This document shows positions 10,581 through 21,552 of a stretch of 64,000 nucleotides of DNA, piece after piece. Origin of the DNA: Trichosphaerium sp. ATCC 40318 (Eukaryota; Discosea; Flabellinia; Trichosidae); the NCBI GenBank assembly GCA_038496445.1, contig JALMLS010000579.1, forward strand, positions 1 to 64,000, given 5' to 3'. Positions within the stretch are counted from its first letter, which is position 1, and each line of letters starts with the position of its first letter. A program made the position numbers and the translations under genes. Below the pieces are notes generated by a model that was given only the letters and a program-made list of their open reading frames with translations, made no database searches and was not told the origin of the DNA.

Positions 10581-13500
10581 ATGAGCGCGCATAAACCGTC
10601 TAAAACCGGTAAACGCAAACGCAAACGGTCAAGTGAGTATCCTAACACCTTTTGGATTGAAAATAATAGGCATAGATAATACAAAACGACAATTGAGTGA
10701 TCCTGTGCAAGAATCGAGTGGGGAAATAAGACAGAAGCCTGCAAAGAGAATAAAACGCGTAAGCATTGCAAGTTAGCCTAAATCACTCTGAGTGACGTAT
10801 ACGCCATTTCATGCATTTAAAAGCATAATTAGGATGATTCCGCAAAATCTAATCAAAACGACACCACACCGGTGTCAATTCTACGTACTCCAGGCCACTC
10901 TACACGCACAAAGCGTAGACGCGTTGTTTTTGGCAAAACGCAGTTCAGTACAGCGCCTAAGAGGAAATCCTACAAAAGCAATCAATTCTGGCTTCCAAAC
11001 TTTCCTCGTCGTCGTACGAGAAGTTACTACCAAACAATAGAAGAATCGAGGTAACGGAATTTATTGTATTTAACAGAAAACAATCACGTGAAAGCCTTTT
11101 GTGTCAGTTTTTTTTTGGATTTTTCTCTTCAATGCACGCGCCTGTAATTTTCTTTCTTTGCTCTTACCATGCATTTATTTACTTTGCTAAATGCTATTAA
11201 ATAAAAATACCATGTACTGATTAGTTACTAGTTCAAGTGAGGAAGAAGAAGAACAAGTTATAATACAACAAGATGTATACCAAAATATCGAACAAGAAGA
11301 TGATCCGTTTGCTGATAAAGTTGCTTCACTATCAAAAATGCTAGATATTGATCCGAAGTCAAGCTGGGAGGATGTACTTGGTCTAAACGTCTCAGATGAT
11401 TCAGAAGATGCTCCAGAATCAATACACTATGGGTAACAAGCTTGTTTTGTATTAATCGTAACTCTTCTAATTTTTTTACATAGCGCAAATCCTCCACCAC
11501 CCAGACAACGTAGATTATCGCAACAAGTTCCTATAATGCAACCAAAACAAGACACAAGCTTGAATACATTAAAGAGACCTATAAAGCCTTATTTACTAAG
11601 TAGCTCTTCAAGTGATGATGAAGAACTCTATAAAAAATATTGTCCACCTCCTAAGAAAGTATTTCACGTGCCTTTGCCTCCTAAGAGAAAGCGTGAAACC
11701 TATGATGAAGGTACACTTGCAACAACTCCTAACGCCTACACTGGAAAGTCCAATGACGTGGATGCTGCAGAGATGGAAGAGATAAGAAGTTTCTTAAACG
11801 GTACGTTAATTTTTTTTTCGAAGATGCTTGTTTAATGTTCTATATCAAGCCACTCCATCGCCAAAAGTAGTAATCCGTAAGACGCCAACACAGAGGGTCC
11901 AACGTAGTGTTGCGCCAGTGAGTTTTAACAGAGCGGAGGAAGATGTATACGAAAGAAGACAAAGTTTACCTTCTCGTTCCATTAAGAAGCCTGTAGTGCC
12001 TAGTAAGAAGCAAAAAATGGCACCTAAGCCAAAAGCACCACAAAAGAAACGACAAATCAAACGTAGCGCTGCGTATGATGAGTTTAGTGACAGTTCAGAT
12101 GAAGAAGTAGAAATGAAAGACCAAGAATTTGGTGAAGATACTATGATGTTTGAAGCAGGTTTAGAAGGTGATCTTGAATCTTATGATGAAGAAGACGTGT
12201 CTAGTGATGATGATAATAATAAAGAAGAAAGCTTTGAAGAGGACGAAGAGAAAGAAGAAACATCAAAAAGTGTAAAAAATCCTGAGGATAGTTTCAGTTT
12301 TGATGTTGCTGCAATAAAGGCCAAAATGGGTGCGTTCACATATCAGATAGTACATTGTCTGATACCTTTTTTTTAGCAGCAGGAAAGTATGTACCGCCAC
12401 ATGTCCGTAAATCACTCGAAAGGAGTGGCAAGATTAGTGAATTGAAGCGAGTTGTACGTCGTCATTTGAATAAAGTGAGCGAAACAAATCTTACTCAGAC
12501 TGCTGATTTGTTCGTTCCTCTTGTACAAAAATACTCTAGAGCAGGTAAGTACAATTCGTAGTCTACAATTAACACGTGATTTTGTAAAAAAAAAAATTGT
12601 TTGTGATGAACTGTGGACTAATTTTTTTGTTAGATGTCATTGAAGTAACCACTGAGTTGATTCTTGAAGATTGCCTGAATACAAAACAAGTTCATAATTT
12701 CTTGTTTGGTTATAGCGGAATGATAACTATATTACATGTTCTTATTGGCATGGAAGCGGGAGCTCATTTTATAACTGAGCTGGCACGTATGTTTGATAGA
12801 GAATGGCCAAAGAAGAATGAAAAAGTTTTGTCAAACTTGATGCTTCTTTTTATGCACTTGTATAATTTTGAGGTACGGCTCTCTGTTATTAATAATTATA
12901 TATATTTAAAAAGGAGACATATTATTCGCTCGGTACCATTTGAGCATCTAGTACATGTTCAGCTAGTTTTCAAATCAGCCTGCGAAAGTTATTTTGGAAG
13001 TTATTGAACTTTTTTTTTTTGGTTGCCTTTTGCTTGTTTGTTGGAGGTTATTGATTGGTTGATTAAGGTTATACATTCCATGCTTATATTTGATTTGGTC
13101 CGCAAGATAATTGATAGATTTAGTGAGAAGGATGTCCAGCTTTTAGTCTTATTTCTACAAAGTACGTTCAGTGCCTTTTTGGACGACAACGAACTTGAAG
13201 GTGTTGTCTTTTGGTGTTTGCCTGACAAGACTATAAGGTGTCGGTAGACAAATAAAAAAAGACGATCCTAGCTCCTTGAGGGACATTACAGAGGCTGTTG
13301 TAGATAAATTAAATCAAGGTATAGCCAGTTACTTCAACAGAACACTATGTTGAGATTTTCACGTGATAGTGTAAATTTTGTTGACAATTTTTGTTTTGTA
13401 GCCAAGGAAGAACAGGTTGAAGAAGTCTCAACAAGAATGCACTATCTGTTAGAAATTGTTATAGATATGAAGAATAGTAAACAGAAGCTAACAAGGAATG

Positions 13501-15152
13501 AGATGTCAAGAAGATACGTTGATATAATCAAGTACGACTTTGTTTGTTTTTGTTAGATTTCTTGGAAAAAAGAAGGAAAAAAATAGACTAAAGTAGTTTC
13601 GTTAATTGGTATTGTTTAGAAAGATTGAAGACTATATCGCAAAGAAGAAGGCTCGTGTCAAAGTTAGAGATAACATTCTACGTATATCTTGGAGCACTCT
13701 TGTAGATACCTCAAAGAAAGGTATAAACTTTTTTTTTTTGTTTTTCGTTAACAAAGTTAAAGGACGTTGGTGGCTGTTCGAAGATGCTGCAGATAAAGAG
13801 CCTCAAAACGCAGTAGGAAAGAAAAAAAGAGTAATGACAGATAACAAGGTACACACCAAGTAGAATCTGAATTGAACTACTGTGCACCTGCTATGTAGCA
13901 AGGTGTTTTGTCTTTCATACAAAAAAAAAAAAGAGTTCGACACCTTTTGTTGTTAAACTAAGTATGGCTAGTTGTTGGCTCTGGCGCGAAAGCATAGAAT
14001 GAACACTGATATTAGAAGATCTATATTCTTCATTATAATGAGTGCAACAGACTTTGTAGAGTGTTATGAGAAGATAACAAATCTTGCTGTTAAGAATAAT
14101 CAAACACGTGAAGTTGTTTTTGTTATTCTTCATTGTTTACTTCAGGTACGCTTCAAGCTTTAAACTTTTAAAAGAACCCACCGCACCACTCAACTTATTT
14201 TTTAATCGACACAACTATGTGATAGACGCTATACACTCATTGTTGAAAACGCATGTCTGTTTTGTGAAAACTTTTTGATGCAATTGTTTTTGTCTTTTTT
14301 TTGAAATTCTGTGTTGTCTTTGAAGTATCGAACCAACTAATAATAGTATGCTAAAAACATATATTTTTGAGATACTTTTCATAAGTCAAAAAACTTTTAT
14401 GGATGTTGCGATGGCTGAAACAAGTCAGTTTTTGATTTTTTTTTGAGCTGCTGTTTGTTATGGTGTTTTCGACTTTGTTTGTAGTTCTTTATGTTAACTT
14501 TGATATTAGGAGAAAAAACGCAACAAGTTCTATCCATTAGTTGCAAGCAAGCTTTGTCTAAGCCGATCAAAATTTAGGGTAAAGTAGTTTAGACTTTGTC
14601 ATTCAAATAGTTTTCTTACTTTTTTCTTAGACTGATTTTACGTATCAACTTTGGGGCAATTTCAAGAATGTCAAGGACCTCTTGCCTATGCAGATTCAAA
14701 ACCTTGCTTCACTAACAGCTTATTTGATTGCCACACGTGCTATAGATATTACAATATTTAAGGTAAGCGCTAAAGAGCTCATCCGTTGAAACTTTACATT
14801 TATTTTTTTTATCTTTGTAGGTTGTTGATTTTGAAGATTTATGCGGTAAAGGCGTACTATGTTACCGTCTCATCTTTAAAGATTTGTTCAATCAAATAGA
14901 ATTCAAGACAATACAACCTATGTTCTCTGTTGTTTTATCAATGAGAGATGAAGGTATGAGTCTTGCAACGAGGCTCATGTACTTTTTTAAAGTTGGTATG
15001 TTGAAACTTTTATCTTTTCTCAGATGTTGTTTTATAGATAGACTACTCACTTTTTTATAGCTTTATTGCCTTCTTTGAAGAATGATGAAGCTAGTAAAGG
15101 TATAAAGCAAAAGATAGCAGAAGCTGCTACAGCTATGACAAGAACTAGGTAA
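10581..15152 (+). CDS. Sgd1/NOM1 nucleolar MIF4G-MA3 protein
   Basis: From the ATG at 10581 the exons join in phase: MSAHKPSKTGKRKRKRS, then a basic and acidic low-complexity N-terminus, and on to the MIF4G domain. That domain starts at 12385 (KYVPPHVRKSLE) and runs to about 13850. An MA3 domain follows (LARKHRMNTDIRRSIFFIIM at about 13975, then FYPLVASKLCLSRSKFR at about 14528), ending at TAA 15150-15152. NOM1/Sgd1 works in the nucleolus in 18S rRNA maturation with an eIF4A-like helicase. The N-terminus contains SILRTPG and RRRVVFGK; the latter fits the RVxF docking motif for protein phosphatase 1, a known partner of human NOM1. There are more than ten short introns. Exon edges in the 13000-14300 stretch are approximate. 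Confidence 0.88.
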
Positions 15153-15492
15153 AAAAAAAACACCCAAAAAAAAAAAGTCAAAATAAAGAAAAGAAAACTC
15201 TAAACCCTACTTTTGTACCACATTATTGTGCTATTTAGCATATTATCGTCAGAATTGTCGAGTTGGAGAGAGTCCACAAGAACGTTTCATGTAGCATTCA
15301 AAGCTATTAGCAGTCTTCATCGTTCCTTTTGTCCGGAAAGAAGGCAGCTGTAAGAGTTAAAAATATAACACCTCCGAGTTCACGGAGTGTGATTCCCTTG
15401 TATTGTACACCGTCCGGAGATCACTATCTGAAGGGAATAAATAAGATAACCACTCCTCTTCCGTACTCCTTGGATATAAACCTCCCACAGCC
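15153..15492. other. Intergenic; no supported gene
   Basis: This is the gap between the NOM1 stop and the first exon of the F-box/LRR gene. It is A-rich after the stop. On the minus strand a 61-codon open stretch (15357-15542) overlaps the next gene's first exon, but it resembles nothing I know and is probably chance. Promoter elements of the next gene should lie here; I see no clear TATA box. Confidence 0.5.
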
Positions 15493-16981
15493 ATGGACAT
15501 AGCGCCTGACTTCACAACCGCCCAGGATAACAGGTAAAACAAAGTAATAAATGTATTTTAACTAAAACAATAGCGGTAGTGCTAAAACATTGTTATTGGA
15601 TCTACCAATAGAGATTTTAGCAAGTATTCTCTTGTTTACAACGAAATCACGATTTACAGCTTGTCAAACATGTCATCTCCTTTCTTCTATCATACATGAC
15701 ATCATAGGATACTATAGAGTCAGTATAACAACAAACGAACAAGCACTTGAAGTTATAAAACACAAGGGTATCATTAAACACACAAATATCCGGTTAGTTA
15801 ATGATTTACGAAACGGGTTTCCTTGTGACAGTCTTCTGGAAAAATTTAAAGGAGTTCACACAATTGACCTTCGTAAAACTAAGGTATCACGTGAAGGTGT
15901 TAAATGGCTTGCAGGAGTTCATACAATTAACCTTTATCAAACTTCTATAGATGATAAAGCAGTGAAAGCACTTGCTGGTGTTCATACTATAAACCTTGGT
16001 TGTACAAGTGTATCAGATGATGGTGTGATCGCACTCGCTGGTGTTCATTCTATAAATCTAGGAAGAGTTTCGCGTATTACGGATAAAGCAGTGATTGCAC
16101 TTGCTGGTGTTCATACTATAGACCTTCATGGTATAAACGAAGTGACAGATGAAGGGTTAAAGGCTCTTGCTGGTGTCCATACCATAAAACTTAGAAATTC
16201 TAAAGTTACAGATGAAGGTATTAAGTATCTTGCTGGGGTTCATGAAATCTCACTTTATAGATGTTCGTCAATAACAGATAAGGGTATAAAAGCACTTGCT
16301 GGTGTTCATACTATAGACCTTGGTAATACAAGTGTAACAGATGATGGTGTGATCGCACTCGCTGGTGTTCATACGATTCATTTGAATTGGACTAATGTAA
16401 CAGACAAAGGAGTTGAAGCTCTTGCTGGTGTTCATTCCATTAGTCTTCTACATACTGACGTAACTGACAAAGGTATTGAAGCTCTTGGTGGTGTTCATAC
16501 AATTCATCTCTATGGTTTAAAAGTTACAAATAAGGGCATCAAAGCTCTTGCTGGCGTTCACACCATTCATCTTCATGATTGCCATAATTTAGGTATTGAA
16601 GGAATAAAGGCTCTTAAGGGTGTCCATGAGATTAAATTTAGTAATGGTGGCATTGAAAGAACGACAAGAAAGGATGAAATTCTTGAGTACCTTTGTGATG
16701 TACACACAGTAGGCATTGAAAGTAACCAGGAATCATTTACAGATGATGGAATCAAAGCGTTAACTAATGTCAAACATCTTCATCTTGTTTATAGTGGTTT
16801 TACAAACTCAGGTTTGAAGACATTAGTTAACTTGGAACAACTTGTGTTAAATGACTGTTACAAGATTACTGGTGATTGCTTCAAGCATTTGAAATCTCTG
16901 AAAAGTATTACTGTACTGGACTGTGAAAAAATTTCAGAAGAGGCTGTCAAGTCAATGGGTATTAGATATACCTATGAGTAG
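15493..16981 (+). CDS. F-box/leucine-rich-repeat protein (GVHTI-type LRR)
   Basis: Exon 1 is 15493-15533 (MDIAPDFTTAQDN). A 40-nt intron (15534-15573) follows, and exon 2 runs to 16981; the join is in phase. The F-box (LLLDLPIEILASILLF, then ACQTCHLLSSIIH) is at residues ~20-60. About fourteen LRRs of ~23 residues follow, with the core LAGVHTIxL-x5-TDxGIKAL, and a more divergent C-terminal part. F-box proteins bind Skp1 in SCF ubiquitin ligases, and the LRR would choose the substrate. The repeats are near-identical at DNA level (for example CTTGCTGGTGTTCAT), so copy number could change by unequal exchange. It is one of four such genes in this window. Confidence 0.88.
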
Positions 16982-17309
16982 AAGGATGGGTATTATACTG
17001 GTCACAAAATAGGTGTTAAATAAAGTATATGCTATATTATTTTGCATACCAGGTACATGGTAGTTCTGTGTACTATCGATTGTGATAGTGTTTCACGCTA
17101 GAGTGGTTCAGGTCGTCAGTAGCATTTAGTTTATATAGAATCAAATAAATGTTGATGTGAAAGCCACAGCGGCAAACAGCAGCACTACGCCTGAAACTTA
17201 TAGCACGGTCATGAAAGTAATATAGAAGGATTGAACTTGGGTCACGTGAACCTGATAAGACGTACAACGTTTTTACATTTTATATTTATATTTATTAAGT
17301 CAACAAAGA

Positions 17310-18949
17310 TTACAAGCAATCCATCTTAAAAATACAACGTTCACCATCACTTGTTGTTCCTTTGAAGTATAATTGCTTATTATAATACTGTAAAGCAAAA
17401 ATATTATCAAGCTTCTTAGTTAAACGAAGTCTCACAATATATCTTTTTGGGGTAGAAAAGAACATTTTATAAATACCTTCAGATTCATGAATAACAGTTG
17501 TACGATCATCTGACCTGCTCTCTGCTAAGCTAAAGTATAAATCACCTATATGATCAAAGGCTATACCAGTAATCCTTATATTATATCCATCAGGTATAAC
17601 AGGATTCCATAGAGTAGATACAACGCCTTTTTTGATTACACGAATAGCAAACTCAACAGCAAAAAAAAGTGTTTCTGTTCCAGGCTTCTTTGCAATGTAC
17701 CCTGGATATAGAATTTGTGATTCTTTTAATGGCCCATTTTTATTCGCTTTCTTCTCAGGATGACCTCCTAAAGGAGAAAATTAAAAAAGATGGAAACCTT
17801 GCAGAAAGAAAATCATGATTTTCTCTTTTTTCTCTTTGTGGTCGCTTATTTGTGTTTTTGAAAAAAAATCACGTGTGTTCCACGTGATGAACGAAAAAAG
17901 TATAAAAAACTATTACCTATAGTCACAACTGTTCCATCTTTGCATAATTTACGTAGACAGTGATTCCAATCATCACAAACTATGATACCGCCATCTGCAT
18001 CAAATACCATTCCAAAAGGGTAATGAAATAATGATTCAAGAGCTTTTCCGTCTTTGTAACCAATAACAGAAGGAACACCTGCTACTGTTTCTATTGTATT
18101 GTCCTTAGCGCTTATCTTACGGATAGTATGATTATAAGAGTCGCTGCAATATATGTTATCTTCATCGTCAAGTAATAAACTATGAGGACAAGTTAATACT
18201 GCTCCTTCAAGAGGACCATCATTGTAAGAATGATCTCCCATAAGATTATGAACATCTGCTTTAATCAACGGTGTTTTAGTCTTTGTTTCCAAGTTAAATG
18301 ATATAAGACTATGTCTACCAAAGTCCGTGTAAAGAAGCTAAATAATGTCAGAAAACCCTGAACGTTAAACAAAGAAGCCAAAGCCGAAATAAGACCAATT
18401 TTTTTTGTTTGTTTTTTGGTTTTTATCACAGCACGTGATTTAGGAATACGCACATGTCCTTTGGAATTGAATACAATACAAGTTGTAATACCAGTATCAG
18501 TTATAAGCAGTTCAACGTTCTTGACAACTAGTCTAGCCTAAAACCAAAATTAAACAAAACGCTATCCATCTTTTTTAAAAAAAGAACCAATTTTCTGCTT
18601 CCAGAAATAGGTTTACTGTGCGTCATTCAAGTTAATTCATGCGTCAACTTTTGTCCTAGAGGAGCGACTATTTTTTGTGGCACTTTGAGAAACATACATT
18701 CAACTTGAATGACACACATAATAAAACGTTGGGGTCGATTGTTTTTTTTGTGTTTTTTTTCTGAAAGAGGCAAGTTTTGCTTGTTGTTGGTTTAAATACG
18801 TTCCTGCATAGGTCTATGTAGAGCCATTACACTTCTGAAGCGTTTGCAGGAAGTAGTAAAGTTTCCAAGGTCTTTAAGGCTCATTTGAAGAAGTACTTCC
18901 AGAACAGCTTCAGGAGGGAGTACGTCAAACGGGCATTCGTCAGACGTTT
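17310..18949 (-). CDS. F-box/NHL-repeat protein (5' end unresolved)
   Basis: The first recognisable exon starts at about 18949 and encodes an F-box (CPFDVLPPEAVLEVLLQM, then DLGNFTTSCKRFRSVM). After short introns, exons give LVVKNVELLITDTGITT and LLYTDFGRHSLISF, then NHL repeats in 17890-18290 (CPHSLLLDDEDNIYCSDSYN, then YPFGMVFDADGGIIVCDDWN). The last exon, 17310-17768, continues the propeller and ends MDCL then TAA. NHL repeats form beta-propellers that bind protein or RNA, so this is a plausible SCF adaptor. The start codon was not found; an additional upstream exon is likely. Two CACGTG palindromes lie in the intron at 17770-17915. Confidence 0.75.
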
Positions 18950-19199
18950 CTATTAGAGGTTATAATTAGTTTATTCGATAATATCAATTTAACGAGTGTT
19001 TTATCTACCAGAGAGGGTAATATATCAAATAAACGTCATTCGAGCGTTTGGTTTAATTTTTTTGCTGTTTAAATGGAATTTTCGTTTTAATTGTGTTCCA
19101 AGTGTACCTACTAGTTCCATTTGCATTTAATTCGTATAATTACGTGCTTTTTCAGCGTGTAGACTTAATCAATCTGCAAAGTTTAAGTCTTGGGTACCT

Positions 19200-19345
19200 C
19201 AGAAATTTGCCTAGCGTTTGTGGATCGAGATTATCGTGTACGCCATCGGACGCCAAAAAAAGTTCTTTTCTGCCACAGGTGCACATATAAGCGCTAGGTT
19301 CCGAAGATCCGGTTCTCCATCTTTAATATACGGCCCTTGTTGATT
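19200..19345 (-). pseudogene. PP2C-like phosphatase fragment
   Basis: Two adjacent frames together read GPYIKDGEPDLRNLALICAP, AEKNFF, then LASDGVHDNLDPQTLGK. The sequence resembles the C-terminal core of PP2C-like phosphatases, where the SDGVxDN stretch carries a metal-binding Asp. The frames are separated by a one-base shift at a run of seven Ts near 19256-19262. I found no other PP2C exons on either side, so this is an isolated remnant or a badly broken gene. A sequencing error at the homopolymer could account for the shift, but not for the missing rest. Confidence 0.55.
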
Positions 19346-19832
19346 TCATTTTTTTGGTTGCACATATTTTATTCTGGCTAGGAGCTTAGCAACACATTGC
19401 TTACACCTCTAGATAACTTTGAAGAAACCGTTCGCTCAACAAAGATTTCGGACAATCACATATGCTGAATGGGCGAAGTCGTGTTAACTGCCAATTTGGT
19501 TGACAACATTTTCTAAAGTTTAAGAAATTGTGACAGCAAGGTTTTACAATTTTATTGCCTTGACCTAAATAAATCCGACACAATACAACATAGTATGTTC
19601 TTATTGTAGTATGGCTTACTCAAATTAGCAACACGGGTTATGATAAAACCGTTTAGCTAAAAACGTTGAGTCAAACTGTTACGTGAATGGTTCCTTTCGT
19701 ATTGGATACAAATATCACGTGTTTAACAGTAAAAGGTACTAATTAACCCTTACAACTATTAGAGTGTTCTCACAGCAAACAAACATAGGAACTCACATTA
19801 AAAGTCACCAAACAGACCGTCAATCCTCAAAC
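19346..19832. other. Intergenic; upstream region of F-box/LRR gene
   Basis: No coding sequence is supported. A 60-codon cysteine-containing open frame on the minus strand (19401-19583) has no recognisable motif. A CACGTG palindrome lies at about 19718, roughly 115 bp before the next start codon. Confidence 0.45.
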
Positions 19833-20981
19833 ATGAGCCTCTTAACAGCGTCCGGAGACTTGTTTAATTATATCGTTAGCATTACCGTAAAGGAAGCAAT
19901 TGCGTTCTACGAGAGTTTCCAAACACCACAGGAACCCCTACGCACGCGTGAGGATACCAGAAGAGCTTCTAAACAAGATAAACAACGAGATGAGTTAATT
20001 GAAGATTGGGTAGATTTAATACCTAAAACAGAAGACGCTTCGCAGATCACGTGTATTAAAGATATTCCTGTGGAAATCATGACGAGAATTCTACAATCTC
20101 TTTCGGCTAAAAGTAGATTGGATGCTTCTCTCACGTGTTGGCACTTCGCTCTTGTCATACACCACTACATTGGCTTTGGTAAGACTACCTTGGGAGAAGA
20201 AAAACAGTACAAACAATACGTCAAAACAAAGGAGAACAGCAAAGTCTTACCGCTCCCTTCTCAATGCGTGACGTCGAAGCTTTTGTATGACTTGTCTAAT
20301 GTTCATACTGTCAAAGTACCTTATTCTAAGGTAACTGATTCAGGGATAAAAGCTCTAGCACGTGTGCCTGTTGTAGATTTGTCGTTTTGTTTTCATATTT
20401 CTGATGAAGGTGTTTCATCTCTTTACGGCGTTGACGACTTAAATCTAGCAGGTTGCACTCAGCTATCTGATGACGCTATTATTGATCTTGGAGGTATACA
20501 TACAATCAATCTCGCTGGATGTATAAACATTACAGATAAGGGGTTTAAAGCGCTTGCTGGTGTTTATGATATCAACCTTCAAAATACAAATATTTCAGAT
20601 GAAGGCATTAAAGCTCTTTGTACAGCTCAGGTGATTGATCTAGCCAACTGCGAGTTTATAACCGATGATGGTGTATCATCCCTGTGTGATGTAGGATCGA
20701 TTAATCTAAGTCATTGCACGCAGATTACGGATGTTGGCGCTAGCGCACTTCAAAGTGCTGAACATATCAACTTATTAGGATGCCAACAAATCACAGATAA
20801 AACGATTAACTCACTCGTTTGTGTATCAATCTTGTGTGTTGGAGATTGTCCTAATATAACAAGAGAAGGACTGAAAATCTTAGGGAATGGTGTACACATT
20901 TCTTTTGATGAAATCAGTTTAGCAGGATGGAAAGACTATGTAGAACTTGTTGAATACCAATATTTTTGGCAATGGTTTTAA
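19833..20981 (+). CDS. F-box/leucine-rich-repeat protein
   Basis: The first ATG in this single-exon frame is at 19833 (MSLLTASGDLFNYIVS). A ~75-residue N-terminal region with a basic, charged stretch precedes the F-box (IKDIPVEIMTRILQSLSAKS, then DASLTCWHFALVIHHYIGFG). About ten LRRs of 22-24 residues follow, many of the AMN1/FBXL-like form xLxxCxxITDxG. Repeats are more diverged than in the gene at 15493, with GVHTI changed to GVDDL, GIHTI or GVYDI. The predicted role is SCF substrate recognition. It is in the same orientation as the LRR gene that follows, 571 bp away. Confidence 0.87.
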   Translation: MSLLTASGDLFNYIVSITVKEAIAFYESFQTPQEPLRTREDTRRASKQDKQRDELIEDWVDLIPKTEDASQITCIKDIPVEIMTRILQSLSAKSRLDASLTCWHFALVIHHYIGFGKTTLGEEKQYKQYVKTKENSKVLPLPSQCVTSKLLYDLSNVHTVKVPYSKVTDSGIKALARVPVVDLSFCFHISDEGVSSLYGVDDLNLAGCTQLSDDAIIDLGGIHTINLAGCINITDKGFKALAGVYDINLQNTNISDEGIKALCTAQVIDLANCEFITDDGVSSLCDVGSINLSHCTQITDVGASALQSAEHINLLGCQQITDKTINSLVCVSILCVGDCPNITREGLKILGNGVHISFDEISLAGWKDYVELVEYQYFWQWF

Positions 20982-21552
20982 GAAACGACTTTGTGGTTTT
21001 CTAAGTCGCTAAAACAACACGCGTATAAAATTTGTGAATAAAATTAAAAGGTGTTATGTACCCAATTCCCAAATTGTTTTTGAGACATGTAAAAGCAAAG
21101 AGAAAACTGACTGGTAACAGAAGGTCAAGAACAAAACAAGTCAAACACGATTGTTTATACGTCTCGGTTTAATGTTCTACTAGGGTATATGGCACTCGTG
21201 CAAGGCAATGATGGTTTAACCAAGACAACCATATGCTATTAAGGAGCGCAGAGATCATGGATGCCGTAAACTTAAAGTGAAGGAATATTTCTTTTGAATC
21301 GCGATCTGTAAGATATTAATCAAGCTTTAGATCCGCTGACAATTGGAGTCATTGTGAGTGGGTGTACCGATTGAGGGGTTAATAGTATTATTCTATTATA
21401 GTCACGTGATAGGGCAATAGCTTTGGTTCTTAAAATTGTTTTGTTCAAAGGTTGCTGGGATAGAATATTTCACCAGAATTTAACTAAGACCAACTTTGAC
21501 GTTCGATGCTAAGGCAACGTTACAATCAAAGTCGCCAATATACTCTAACGCA

